A stretch of 64,000 nucleotides of DNA from Candidatus Kapaibacterium sp. (GTDB lineage Bacteria; Bacteroidota; Ignavibacteria; Kapaibacteriales; UBA7675). The DNA is taken from the NCBI GenBank assembly GCA_028284775.1, contig JANQRB010000084.1, forward strand, positions 1 through 64,000, read 5' to 3'. The translations under genes were made by a program, and so were the position numbers. This document shows positions 34,789 through 43,919 of this stretch, one piece after another (position 1 is the first letter of the stretch; every line of letters starts with the position of its first letter). Under the pieces are notes generated by a model that worked only from the letters and a program-made list of their open reading frames with translations, was not told the origin of the DNA and did no database searches.

Positions 34789-35169
34789 ATGTCTGCAATT
34801 GTAGAAGAATTAGTAGAAAAAATCAGTGGCCTGTCGCTCCTGGAAGCATCTGAACTGAAGACGGCGCTGGAAGATAAGTTCGGTGTGACGGCCGCAGCTC
34901 CTATGATGGTTGGCGCTGTGCCCGGTGCTCCCGGTGCTGCTGAAGCCGAAGAAGAGCAAACAGAGTTTAATGTGGAGCTGACGGAAGTCGGTTCGCAGAA
35001 AATCAATGTTATCAAGGCAGTCCGCGAACTGCTTGGCCTTGGCCTCAAAGAGGCGAAAGAACTCGTTGATGGTGCGCCTAACATGGTTAAAGAAGGAGTG
35101 CCGAAAGACGAAGCCGACAGCGTGGCGAAAAAGCTCGAAGAAGTGGGCGCCAAAGTTACCATCAAGTAA
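34789..35169 (+). CDS. rplL: 50S ribosomal protein L7/L12
   Basis: Multi-copy stalk protein that recruits translation GTPases. From ATG 34789, with a CGGAG ribosome site, the 126-residue product has the N-terminal dimer domain (IVEELVEKISGLSLLEASELK), an Ala/Gly/Pro hinge (VGAVPGAPGAAEAEEE) and the C-terminal domain (QKINVIKAVRELLGLGLKEAKELVDG). The open frame extends upstream to 34732 without family similarity. Two hairpins separate it from rpoB. Confidence 0.98.
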   Translation: MSAIVEELVEKISGLSLLEASELKTALEDKFGVTAAAPMMVGAVPGAPGAAEAEEEQTEFNVELTEVGSQKINVIKAVRELLGLGLKEAKELVDGAPNMVKEGVPKDEADSVAKKLEEVGAKVTIK

Positions 35170-35193
35170 CGAGCAGCTGGCGCAAATTGCAGC

Positions 35194-35225
35194 GGGCAAC
35201 TATTCATGGTAGTAGTTGCCCTTTT
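35194..35225 (+). terminator. Intercistronic hairpin after rplL (terminator or attenuator)
   Basis: GGGCAACTA pairs with TAGTTGCCC across a 10-base loop, then TTTT, 25 nt after the rplL stop. In E. coli a partial terminator at this place lowers rpoBC expression relative to the ribosomal proteins. Confidence 0.7.
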
Positions 35226-35376
35226 GCAGTTTGGAGAGAGAGGTGAGACGCCTGAGTGGGAGTTGTCGTAGGAAAGAAAGCTTTTGATGCATTCGCGCTA
35301 CTTTGCAAGGGAAAGTCCGAGTGCGCTGCACTTGATACTACGTATGCCAAAACACGATAATCGCGTTTCGAATTCG

Positions 35377-35431
35377 TAGGGTTTTTTGACCGTCCACCAG
35401 CCGGTGGACAGTCAAAGAATCCTATTTTTTT
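35377..35431 (+). terminator. Long hairpin with T-run immediately upstream of rpoB
   Basis: Arms at 35377-35397 and 35402-35424 pair over about 21 positions (TAGGGTTTTTTGAC with GTCAAAGAATCCTA using two G-T pairs, one C/A mismatch, then GTCCACC with GGTGGAC) around an AGCC loop, followed by seven T residues. It ends about 30 nt before the TTG start of rpoB, so rpoB mRNA must read through it or start after it. Attenuation of rpoBC is the likely role. Confidence 0.8.
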
Positions 35432-35462
35432 CATTGTTTCATTCCTAATCTGGAGGTAGCTC

Positions 35463-38400
35463 TTGAGCAGGAACAAGTCGACAGCCGCTTCGGGAACGAA
35501 GTCTCCGTCCCTCATCGATCGCGTTACCTTCGCCAAATTCGGCGTTGACACGCAGATGCGGGATCTGTTGAGCGTTCAGTTGCAAGCCTATATGGATTTT
35601 TTGCAGGACGAGATCCCGGCGGAAGAAAGGCAGAGCATTGGCCTTGAACAGGCATTTGAGACGAACTTCCCCATTGTTGACGCGCGGGAAATTTACGAGC
35701 TCGAGTTTATCGGATATTATGCCGAGCGACCCAAATACACGGAACTTGAATGTCGTGAACGGGAGCTTACCTATTCACGACCGTTGAAAGCGCGCTTGCG
35801 CCTGTCTTCGAAAGTAGACCCCAAATCGGAAGACTACATCGAGACAATCGAGCAGGATGTTTACCTCGGAAATATTCCGGCAATGACGCCGCGAGGCACG
35901 TTCATTATTAACGGAGCCGAGCGGGTGGTCGTGTCCCAGTTACACCGCTCGCCGGGCGTCTTTTTCAGCGACGCCATGCACCCCAATGGGACGCGGGTCT
36001 ATTCCGCGCGGATTATACCTTTTCGCGGCTCGTGGGTCGAGTTCTCCACCGATATCCATCATGTGATGTATGTCTATATCGACCGCAAGAAGAAGTTCCC
36101 GGTAACGATGCTGCTGCGCGCACTCGGCTATTCCTCCGACGAGCAGATCCTGGATCTCTTTGAGCTGACCGAAGAATTGAAGCCCGGCGATGTGAACGAA
36201 GAACTTGTCGGCCGGCGCGTGTCGGCGGACGTGATCGATCTCGGAACAGGTGAAATCATCGCCAGCCGGGATACGATCCTGGACGAGGGCTTTATCGAGC
36301 GCATCAAGACCGGTTCCGAAATTGAAAATGTTAAGCTGTTTAAATATACCAACCCCGCCGATGAACCGATCATTGCCAAGACCATGGCGAAGGATACATC
36401 GCGGACACGGGAAGATGCTCTGGAAGGGATCTATCGTCAGTTGCGTTCCGGCGAGGCTCCCGACCTGGAAACTGCGCAGGCGCTGATTGAAAAGCTCTTT
36501 TTCAATCCGAAACGCTACGACCTGGGCAGCGTGGGACGCTATCGTATTAACGACAAGCTTGGGCTGGAATGCGATGCCGAAGTAACGACGCTGACCGTTG
36601 AAGATATCATTGCGATCATTAAATACCTGATTGAGCTGCGCATCGGTAAGCGTCCTGTTGACGATATCGATCACCTCGGCAATCGCCGCGTGCGGACCGT
36701 AGGTGAGCAGCTGACGGCGCAGTTTAATGTCGGTCTGGCACGGATGGCGCGTACCATCAAGGAGCGACTTAACATTCACGATACCGATACGCTGACGCCG
36801 GCGGAGTTGGTTAACGCCCGGACAATCTCGTCCGTCGTTAACCAGTTCTTCGGCACCAATCAGTTGTCGCAGTTCATGGATCAGGTCAATCCGCTCTCCG
36901 AAATGACGCACAAGCGGCGTCTATCGGCTCTTGGCCCCGGCGGCCTGACACGTGAGCGTGCCGGCTTCGAGGTGCGTGACGTCCACTACACTCACTACGG
37001 ACGCCTTTGTCCTATCGAAACGCCGGAAGGTCCTAACATCGGTCTGATTTCTTCGCTGGCCATTCACGCCCGAATCGATGAGCTCGGCTTTATCGAAACG
37101 CCGTATTACAAGGTCACCGATGGTAGAGTGAGCCCGGAAATTATGTATCTGCGGGCCGACCGCGAGGAAAATAAGCTGATTGCGCCGGCATCGACCCTGG
37201 TTGATAAAGACGGAAATCTGGTCGGCGAACGAATCAAAGCGCGTCGCTCCGGTGACTTCGTCGTGGTTTCGCCGCACGAAATCGAATACATGGATATTTC
37301 CACCAACCAGATTGCCAGCGTCGCTGCTTCGCTGATCCCCTTCCTGGAGCATGACGATGCCAACCGGGCCTTGATGGGCTCGAACATGCAACGTCAGGCG
37401 GTGCCCCTGCTGCGGCCGGAAACACCGATTGTCGGGACTGGCATGGAAGGTAAAGTGGCCCGCGATTCACGCGCGGTTATCGTGGCGGAGTCCGACGGTG
37501 TTGTCGAGTATGTCTGCTCCGACTATGTCAAGGTTCGATATGATGACAAGCTCTCGGATGAAGAGAAACTCGTGACCTTTGACAACAACCTGGAAAAGTC
37601 GTATTACCTGACCAAGTTCTACCGCACCAATCAGGATACCTGCATTAACCAGCGGCCAATCGTTAAGTCCGGGCAGCGCGTTACAAAGGGCTCGCCCCTG
37701 GTGGACAACAGCTCGACCGATCGCGGTGAGTTGGCGCTGGGCCGCAACGTGTTGGTGGCTTTTATGCCCTGGAGCGGCTACAACTTCGAAGACGCCATTG
37801 TGGTCTCGGAACGCCTGGTAGCGGAAGATGTCTATACTTCGCTTCATATCGTCGAGTTCTCGCTGCAGGTGCGCGACACCAAACGCGGCGAGGAAGAGCT
37901 GACGCGGGAAATTCCCAACGTCAGCGAAGAGGCGACCAAGGATCTCGATGAGGACGGTATCGTTCGCGTGGGAGCGAATGTTCTGGAAGGCGACATTCTG
38001 ATTGGCAAGATCACACCGAAAGGCGAGACCGATCCGACGCCCGAAGAGAAACTGCTGCGCGCCATTTTCGGCGACAAGGCCGGCGATGTAAAAGATGCCT
38101 CCTTGAAAGCGCCGCCGGGCTTAAAGGGTGTTGTTACCAACACCAAACTCTTCACACGGCGGAACGTGACCCGCGAAGCTGATGTGCGCCGCCAGGAAAA
38201 AGAACGGCAGGATGCGCTGACTCGCAAGGAAAACGAGCTGCTGATGGAGCTCGACGCCGAGATGGCCGAACGGATGTCGAAGCTGTTGAGCGGACTTAAG
38301 GTAGTCGGCGGGATTAAACTGAAGGACAGCACCAATGTGTTTCGCAGCGGCACAACGCTGCCGGACGAAAGTTTCGTCAAGAAATTCGAAGAGGAAGGGC

Positions 38401-39296
38401 TGAATTTTCTGGAGCTCGACCTTGATGAGAATTTCCTGGAAGACGAGAAGCAGATGGAGATGGTGCGCAAACTCTTCAAAAATTATCGCCGCAAGCGCGA
38501 TCGCATTATCGATGATATCAGGATCGAGCGTCACAAAGTGATTACCGGTGACGAGCTTCAGCCGGGTATCATGAAGATGGCGAAGGTTTACGTTGCCAAG
38601 AAGCGCAAGCTGCAGGTGGGCGATAAGATGGCCGGCCGTCATGGAAACAAAGGTATTGTCGCCAAAATCGTGCCGGTGGAGGATATGCCCTTCCTGCCTG
38701 ACGGTACGCCGGTTGACCTGGTGCTGAACCCGCTTGGCGTACCCTCCCGGATGAACCTTGGTCAGCTCTACGAAACGGCCCTGGGATGGGCGGGCGTAAA
38801 GCTGGGCGCACACTTCGCTTCGCCGATTTTCGATGGCGCATCCTGGGCAGAAGTCAGTAAGTATCTCAGCGATGCCGGCCTGCCTGAAGATGGCAAGACG
38901 GTGCTCCACGATGGCCGGACGGGCGAGAAATTCGACCAGCGGGTGACCGTGGGTATCATTTATATGCTCAAGCTGTCGCACCTGGTGGAAGATAAGATCC
39001 ATGCGCGTTCAATCGGCCCCTACTCGCTTATTACGCAGCAGCCGCTGGGTGGTAAAGCCCAGTTCGGCGGCCAGCGTTTTGGAGAGATGGAAGTATGGGC
39101 GCTTGAAGCCTATGGTGCGGCGCACACGCTGCAGGAGATTCTGACGGTTAAATCGGATGACGTACAGGGCCGCGCGAAGGCCTATGAGGCGATCGTCAAA
39201 GGCGAAAATCTGCCGAATCCGAACATACCGGAATCGTTCAACGTATTGATCCGCGAATTGCAGGGCCTGGCGCTCGAAGTAAAAGTGGAAGAATAG
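35463..39296 (+). CDS. rpoB: DNA-directed RNA polymerase subunit beta
   Basis: Catalytic-core subunit of RNA polymerase. 1277 residues; TTG start at 35463 follows a GGAGGT site. Landmarks: ERVVVSQLHRSPGVFF, the rifampicin region (TNQLSQFMDQ with V next instead of Asn, then NPLSEMTHKRRLSALGPGGLTRERAGFEVRDVHYTHYGRLCPIETPEGPNIGL), NVLVAFMPWSGYNFEDAI, KLKVGDKMAGRHGNKG-type block and the C-terminal QRFGEMEVWALEAYGAAHTLQE. The usual rifampicin-contact Ser and His are retained. Gap of 124 nt to rpoC. Confidence 0.99.
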   Translation: MSRNKSTAASGTKSPSLIDRVTFAKFGVDTQMRDLLSVQLQAYMDFLQDEIPAEERQSIGLEQAFETNFPIVDAREIYELEFIGYYAERPKYTELECRERELTYSRPLKARLRLSSKVDPKSEDYIETIEQDVYLGNIPAMTPRGTFIINGAERVVVSQLHRSPGVFFSDAMHPNGTRVYSARIIPFRGSWVEFSTDIHHVMYVYIDRKKKFPVTMLLRALGYSSDEQILDLFELTEELKPGDVNEELVGRRVSADVIDLGTGEIIASRDTILDEGFIERIKTGSEIENVKLFKYTNPADEPIIAKTMAKDTSRTREDALEGIYRQLRSGEAPDLETAQALIEKLFFNPKRYDLGSVGRYRINDKLGLECDAEVTTLTVEDIIAIIKYLIELRIGKRPVDDIDHLGNRRVRTVGEQLTAQFNVGLARMARTIKERLNIHDTDTLTPAELVNARTISSVVNQFFGTNQLSQFMDQVNPLSEMTHKRRLSALGPGGLTRERAGFEVRDVHYTHYGRLCPIETPEGPNIGLISSLAIHARIDELGFIETPYYKVTDGRVSPEIMYLRADREENKLIAPASTLVDKDGNLVGERIKARRSGDFVVVSPHEIEYMDISTNQIASVAASLIPFLEHDDANRALMGSNMQRQAVPLLRPETPIVGTGMEGKVARDSRAVIVAESDGVVEYVCSDYVKVRYDDKLSDEEKLVTFDNNLEKSYYLTKFYRTNQDTCINQRPIVKSGQRVTKGSPLVDNSSTDRGELALGRNVLVAFMPWSGYNFEDAIVVSERLVAEDVYTSLHIVEFSLQVRDTKRGEEELTREIPNVSEEATKDLDEDGIVRVGANVLEGDILIGKITPKGETDPTPEEKLLRAIFGDKAGDVKDASLKAPPGLKGVVTNTKLFTRRNVTREADVRRQEKERQDALTRKENELLMELDAEMAERMSKLLSGLKVVGGIKLKDSTNVFRSGTTLPDESFVKKFEEEGLNFLELDLDENFLEDEKQMEMVRKLFKNYRRKRDRIIDDIRIERHKVITGDELQPGIMKMAKVYVAKKRKLQVGDKMAGRHGNKGIVAKIVPVEDMPFLPDGTPVDLVLNPLGVPSRMNLGQLYETALGWAGVKLGAHFASPIFDGASWAEVSKYLSDAGLPEDGKTVLHDGRTGEKFDQRVTVGIIYMLKLSHLVEDKIHARSIGPYSLITQQPLGGKAQFGGQRFGEMEVWALEAYGAAHTLQEILTVKSDDVQGRAKAYEAIVKGENLPNPNIPESFNVLIRELQGLALEVKVEE

Positions 39297-39420
39297 CAGG
39301 TGTCCGGCCGTCCGTCCCCTAATCCGGGCGGCGGGCGGCATGGCCAGCCACGCTACCGAGAGCGGTTTGACTAGGAGAAGAATACATTTAATACATATCT
39401 GAAATTGGAGGCAGTGGTCT

Positions 39421-42400
39421 ATGCAATCTCGTCCAATTCCACGCAAGGGCTTTTCGAGCGTTTCCATTCGGATTGCCTCGTCTGATGAAATTCTCCACTG
39501 GTCCCATGGTGAAGTCACCAAACCCGAAACAATCAACTACCGGTCCTTCCGACCTGAAAAAGATGGACTGTTTTGTGAAAAAATCTTTGGCCCCGTGCGC
39601 GATTGGGAATGCGCCTGCGGCAAGTATAAACGAATTCGGTATAAAGGAATCGTTTGTGATCGCTGCGGGGTTGAAGTAACGCAGAAATCGGTTCGCCGGG
39701 AACGCATGGGGCATATTATGCTGGCCGTGCCGGTGATCCACGTCTGGTTTCTGCGCTCGCAACCCAGCAAAATCGCAGCCGTGCTGGGCATGCCGACCAA
39801 GGACGTCGAGCGCATCATCTACTATGAGTCATATGTCGTTGTGCAGCCGGGCAAGACCGGTCTGCAGCGAAAAGACTTGTTGACGGAAGAAGAGTATCTG
39901 AAAATTATGGATTCTCTGCCGCCGGAAGAGCTGAAGCTGGATGATGAGGATCCGCGCAAATTTGTCGCCTTAATCGGCGGCGATGCGGTAAAAGAGCTCC
40001 TGCGCCGGACAGAGCCGGAAGAAGCGGCGGCGCAACTGCGCGAGCAGCTCAAAACCGAAACTTCACAACAGAAAAAGCTCGAAGCGCTCAAGCGTCTGCG
40101 GGTGATCGAAGCATTCCGCGAACGCGAAGGCAAAGTTCCCAATCGACCCGAGTGGATGGTCTTAGACGTCATCCCCGTTATACCGCCCGAGCTGCGTCCT
40201 CTGGTGCCGCTGGAAGGAGGGCGATTCGCGACATCGGATCTTAACGATCTCTATCGTCGGGTCATTATTCGCAACAACCGTCTGAAGCGTCTGATCGACA
40301 TCAAAGCGCCTGAAGTTATCCTGCGTAATGAAAAGCGGATGCTGCAGGAAGCCGTCGATGCGCTTTTTGATAATAGCCGGCGTTCAACGGCGCGCAGCGA
40401 CTCGCAGCGGACACTCAAGTCGCTCAGCGATATGTTAAAGGGTAAAACAGGGCGCTTCCGGCAAAACCTGCTCGGAAAGCGGGTGGATTACTCCGGTCGT
40501 TCGGTCATTGTTGTCGGTCCGACCCTGAAGATACACGAGTGCGGTCTGCCGAAAGACATGGCCGTAGAGCTGTTTAAGCCCTTTATCATTCGCAAGCTGA
40601 TCGAACGCGGTCATGTTAAAACGGTTAAGAGCGCCAAAAAACTGGTGGAACGCAAGACCAACGAAGTCTGGGATATTCTGGAGCACGTCATCCAGGGGCA
40701 CCCGGTTCTACTCAATCGCGCGCCGACGCTGCACCGTCTCGGTATTCAGGCTTTTCAGCCGACGCTGGTGGAAGGGAAGGCGATTCGTTTGCATCCCCTG
40801 GTCTGTACGGCTTTCAACGCCGACTTCGATGGCGATCAGATGGCTGTTCACGTGCCCTTGAGTCATGAGGCCCAGCTGGAGGCCTTATTGCTCATGCTTG
40901 CCTCGCACAATATTATGCACACGCAGAATGGTACGCCGATCGCTATTCCGAGTCAGGATATGGTGTTGGGCTGCTACTATGTTACCAAACTGCGTCGCGG
41001 CGTGGCGGGCGAGGGCCGTACCTATGCCTCAAACGAAGAAATCATCATTGCCCATAACAACAAAAAGCTGCACCTGCACGCCAAAGTGAAGACCAAGGTG
41101 AATGGTGAGTTTATCGAGACGACGACAGGCCGCATCCTGTTTAACAGCATCGTGCCAACGGAAATCGGCTATATCAACGAGCTGTTGTCCAAAACCAGGC
41201 TGCGTCAGATCATCGGTACATGTTTTCAGAAAGCGGGCCTGGCGAAAACTGTCGCCTTCCTGGATAATCTGAAGGACATGGGTTTTTCCTATGCTACTCG
41301 TGGCGGTCTCTCGGTGAGCATCGAGGACCTGCTGATACCCAAGGCCAAAGTCGACATTATCGGCCGCGCGCAGAAGGAAGTCGACAAAATCGAGAGCCAC
41401 TATCAGAACGGCGTTATCACGAGCGGCGAACGCTACAACAAGATTGTCGATATCTGGTCATCGGCGACGAACAGGATCGCCGACAAGCTCTATTCGGAGC
41501 TGCAGAAACACGATCAGGGTTTCAATACTTTCTGGATGGCGCTCGATTCCCAGGCGCGGGGCTCGAAAGAGCAGATTCGTCAGCTTGCCGGAATGCGGGG
41601 TTTGATGGCCAAACCGAAGAAATCGCTGACCGGCTCAACGGGCGAACTGATCGAAAATCCGATTATCGCCAACTTCAAGGAGGGCCTGTCGATTCTGGAG
41701 TATTTCATTTCGACGCACGGCGCTCGTAAAGGTTTGGCCGATACTGCTCTCAAAACGGCCGATGCCGGCTACCTGACGCGGCGTCTGCACGATGTGGCGC
41801 AGGATGTGATCGTGTCGGAAGACAGTTGCGGCACCATCCGCGGCCTTGAAATTTCTGCCCTGAAAGACGGCGAAGAAGTCAAAGAGCCGCTCTACGACCG
41901 GATCCTCGGCCGGATTACGCTGCTGGACATCGTCGATCCGCTGACGGATGAGCTGATCGTTAAAAAAGGCCAGATGATCGATGAAGAAGTGGGGCGCAAA
42001 ATCGATGAGACATCCATCGAAAGCGTTCTTGTGCGTTCTGTGCTGACATGTGAATCGCGACGCGGTATTTGTGCGCGCTGTTACGGCCGCAACCTGGCCA
42101 CGGCGCATCTGGTCGATGTCGGTGAAGCGGTCGGTACAATCGCGGCCCAGTCTATCGGCGAACCGGGCACCCAGCTTACACTGCGTACCTTCCACACGGG
42201 GGGAACCGCGTCGCTGATTGCCTCGCAATCATCGATCAAAGCCAAGTTCGATGGAATTCTCCAATTCGATCGCGTTAAGACGATTACGGCAATAGAGGAT
42301 GAAGATGACGTCAACATCGTCGTCGGCCGCGGCGGGGTCATCAACATTCTCAACCCGGACTCAAATCGGGTGCTGACCAAGTACGACGCCATGTATGGCG

Positions 42401-43689
42401 CCAAGCTGCAGCTAACGGACGGCGAAGCGGTGAAGAAAGGGCAATTGATCTATGAATGGGATCCTTATAATGCCTCGATTATCACGGAAAAAGCCGGTTA
42501 TGTCCGCTATCGCGAGTTCATCGAAAACGTGACATACCGCGAAGAGATCGATGAGCAGACAGGGCATATCACGAAAACAATCATCGAGTCGCGCGACCGG
42601 ACAAAGTCGCCGTCGGTGGAGATTATTGACGAAAAGGGTAATCACCTGCAGTCCTACTTGTTGCCGACCAACTCCCAGATCATCGTTGAGGATGACGAGG
42701 CGGTAGGCGTAGGTACTTCGCTGGCCAAGATCCCGCGGGATACCGGTAAAACGCGTGATATCACGGGTGGTCTGCCGAGGGTTACGGAACTCTTCGAGGC
42801 GCGGTCTCCCCAGAAAGCCGCAGTGATTTCCGAAATTGACGGCACCGTCTCCTTCGGCAAACCCAAACGCGGCTCGCGTGTGATTGTGGTTACCAGTTTC
42901 GACGGCCAAACGGTGAAGGAATACTCCGTCGCCTACAGCAAATATGTCCTTGCGCAAGAGAGCGACACTGTCCGTGCCGGTGAGCGTTTGACGGATGGCC
43001 CGATCGATCCGCACGATATTCTGCGCATCAAGGGGGTCAACGCAGTGCAGCAATACCTCGTGAACGAAATTCAGGAAGTGTATCGCATGCAAGGCGTGAA
43101 GCTCAATGATAAGCATATTGAGATCATTGTGCGCCAGATGCTCCAGAAGGTGCGCGTATCGGACCCCGGTGACTCGGCCTTCCTGGAAAACGATCATATT
43201 GATCGGATTCGCTTTATCGATGAAAACGAGCGTCTGAAGAGTCTGATAATGGTTTCGGACAAAGGCGATTCCAAGCTGCGTGAAAATCAGGCCGTGCCGA
43301 AACGCAAACTGCGCGAAATCAACAACGATCTGAAGCGCAAGGAAAAGAAAGTCGTGACGCATCGCGATCCCGAGCCGGCAATTTCGCAACCGATTCTTCT
43401 GGGTATTACGCAGGCAGCGTTGAATACCGACAGCTTTATTTCGGCTGCTTCTTTCCAGCAAACTACGCTTGTACTGACAGAAGCGGCGGTTGCATCGAAA
43501 GTCGACAAGCTGATCGGGCTGAAAGAGAATATCATCCTGGGGCAGCTTATTCCTGCCGGCACCGGCTTGCGCAAGTGCCAGGAAATCAAAGTATCGAGCG
43601 AGGTCGGCAATATCTTTGTCGATGAAGGCAATGGGGCGGCCAATGAATCGGATACCGCCAAGCAGGTCAAAAAGAAAGTGCTTGCCTGA
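39421..43689 (+). CDS. rpoC: DNA-directed RNA polymerase subunit beta'
   Basis: Carries the active-site Mg and the clamp. 1422 residues. Zinc site 1: CACGKYKRIRYKGIVCDRCGVE near the N-terminus. Catalytic NADFDGDQMAVHVPLS is intact, with LGKRVDYSGRSVIVVGPTL before it. The trigger loop and bridge helix (QPSQMRG-like AGMRGLMAKP, RQLAGMRGLM) and zinc site 2 (CESRRGICARCYG) are present. C-terminal half ends with LGITQAALNTDSFISAASFQQTT. A terminator follows 34 nt later. Confidence 0.99.
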   Translation: MQSRPIPRKGFSSVSIRIASSDEILHWSHGEVTKPETINYRSFRPEKDGLFCEKIFGPVRDWECACGKYKRIRYKGIVCDRCGVEVTQKSVRRERMGHIMLAVPVIHVWFLRSQPSKIAAVLGMPTKDVERIIYYESYVVVQPGKTGLQRKDLLTEEEYLKIMDSLPPEELKLDDEDPRKFVALIGGDAVKELLRRTEPEEAAAQLREQLKTETSQQKKLEALKRLRVIEAFREREGKVPNRPEWMVLDVIPVIPPELRPLVPLEGGRFATSDLNDLYRRVIIRNNRLKRLIDIKAPEVILRNEKRMLQEAVDALFDNSRRSTARSDSQRTLKSLSDMLKGKTGRFRQNLLGKRVDYSGRSVIVVGPTLKIHECGLPKDMAVELFKPFIIRKLIERGHVKTVKSAKKLVERKTNEVWDILEHVIQGHPVLLNRAPTLHRLGIQAFQPTLVEGKAIRLHPLVCTAFNADFDGDQMAVHVPLSHEAQLEALLLMLASHNIMHTQNGTPIAIPSQDMVLGCYYVTKLRRGVAGEGRTYASNEEIIIAHNNKKLHLHAKVKTKVNGEFIETTTGRILFNSIVPTEIGYINELLSKTRLRQIIGTCFQKAGLAKTVAFLDNLKDMGFSYATRGGLSVSIEDLLIPKAKVDIIGRAQKEVDKIESHYQNGVITSGERYNKIVDIWSSATNRIADKLYSELQKHDQGFNTFWMALDSQARGSKEQIRQLAGMRGLMAKPKKSLTGSTGELIENPIIANFKEGLSILEYFISTHGARKGLADTALKTADAGYLTRRLHDVAQDVIVSEDSCGTIRGLEISALKDGEEVKEPLYDRILGRITLLDIVDPLTDELIVKKGQMIDEEVGRKIDETSIESVLVRSVLTCESRRGICARCYGRNLATAHLVDVGEAVGTIAAQSIGEPGTQLTLRTFHTGGTASLIASQSSIKAKFDGILQFDRVKTITAIEDEDDVNIVVGRGGVINILNPDSNRVLTKYDAMYGAKLQLTDGEAVKKGQLIYEWDPYNASIITEKAGYVRYREFIENVTYREEIDEQTGHITKTIIESRDRTKSPSVEIIDEKGNHLQSYLLPTNSQIIVEDDEAVGVGTSLAKIPRDTGKTRDITGGLPRVTELFEARSPQKAAVISEIDGTVSFGKPKRGSRVIVVTSFDGQTVKEYSVAYSKYVLAQESDTVRAGERLTDGPIDPHDILRIKGVNAVQQYLVNEIQEVYRMQGVKLNDKHIEIIVRQMLQKVRVSDPGDSAFLENDHIDRIRFIDENERLKSLIMVSDKGDSKLRENQAVPKRKLREINNDLKRKEKKVVTHRDPEPAISQPILLGITQAALNTDSFISAASFQQTTLVLTEAAVASKVDKLIGLKENIILGQLIPAGTGLRKCQEIKVSSEVGNIFVDEGNGAANESDTAKQVKKKVLA

Positions 43690-43722
43690 GACCCCAGGCC
43701 TATTGATAAGACTGTAGCAGCG

Positions 43723-43756
43723 GCCGCCCGGACGACTCGTCCGGGCGGCTTTTTTG
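43723..43756 (+). terminator. Rho-independent terminator after rpoC
   Basis: Perfect 11-pair stem GCCGCCCGGAC / GTCCGGGCGGC with a GACTC loop, then six or more T residues. Ends the secE-rpoC transcription unit before the EF-G gene. Confidence 0.93.
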
Positions 43757-43919
43757 TTCGTAGCGGACCGCTTCGATTTAGACCTACAGAATTTGCTTTT
43801 GGTGGAAATATTGACTAATTTGATAGTCTTTTGTTTTTAACCCTTGAAACTAATCGCTGTTGATCGGGTTGCGAGACAGCTCCTTCCCGTTCTTACAGGC
43901 ACAAACAGGATGCAGAACG

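Noticed and set aside
42412..43461. 349-codon minus-strand ORF opposite rpoC
   Set aside because: Antisense shadow of rpoC.
43811..43856. TTGACT plus TTAACCCTTG upstream of the first EF-G gene as a promoter
   Set aside because: No TAnnTTTG at the right distance; spacing does not fit the pattern of the two good promoters.
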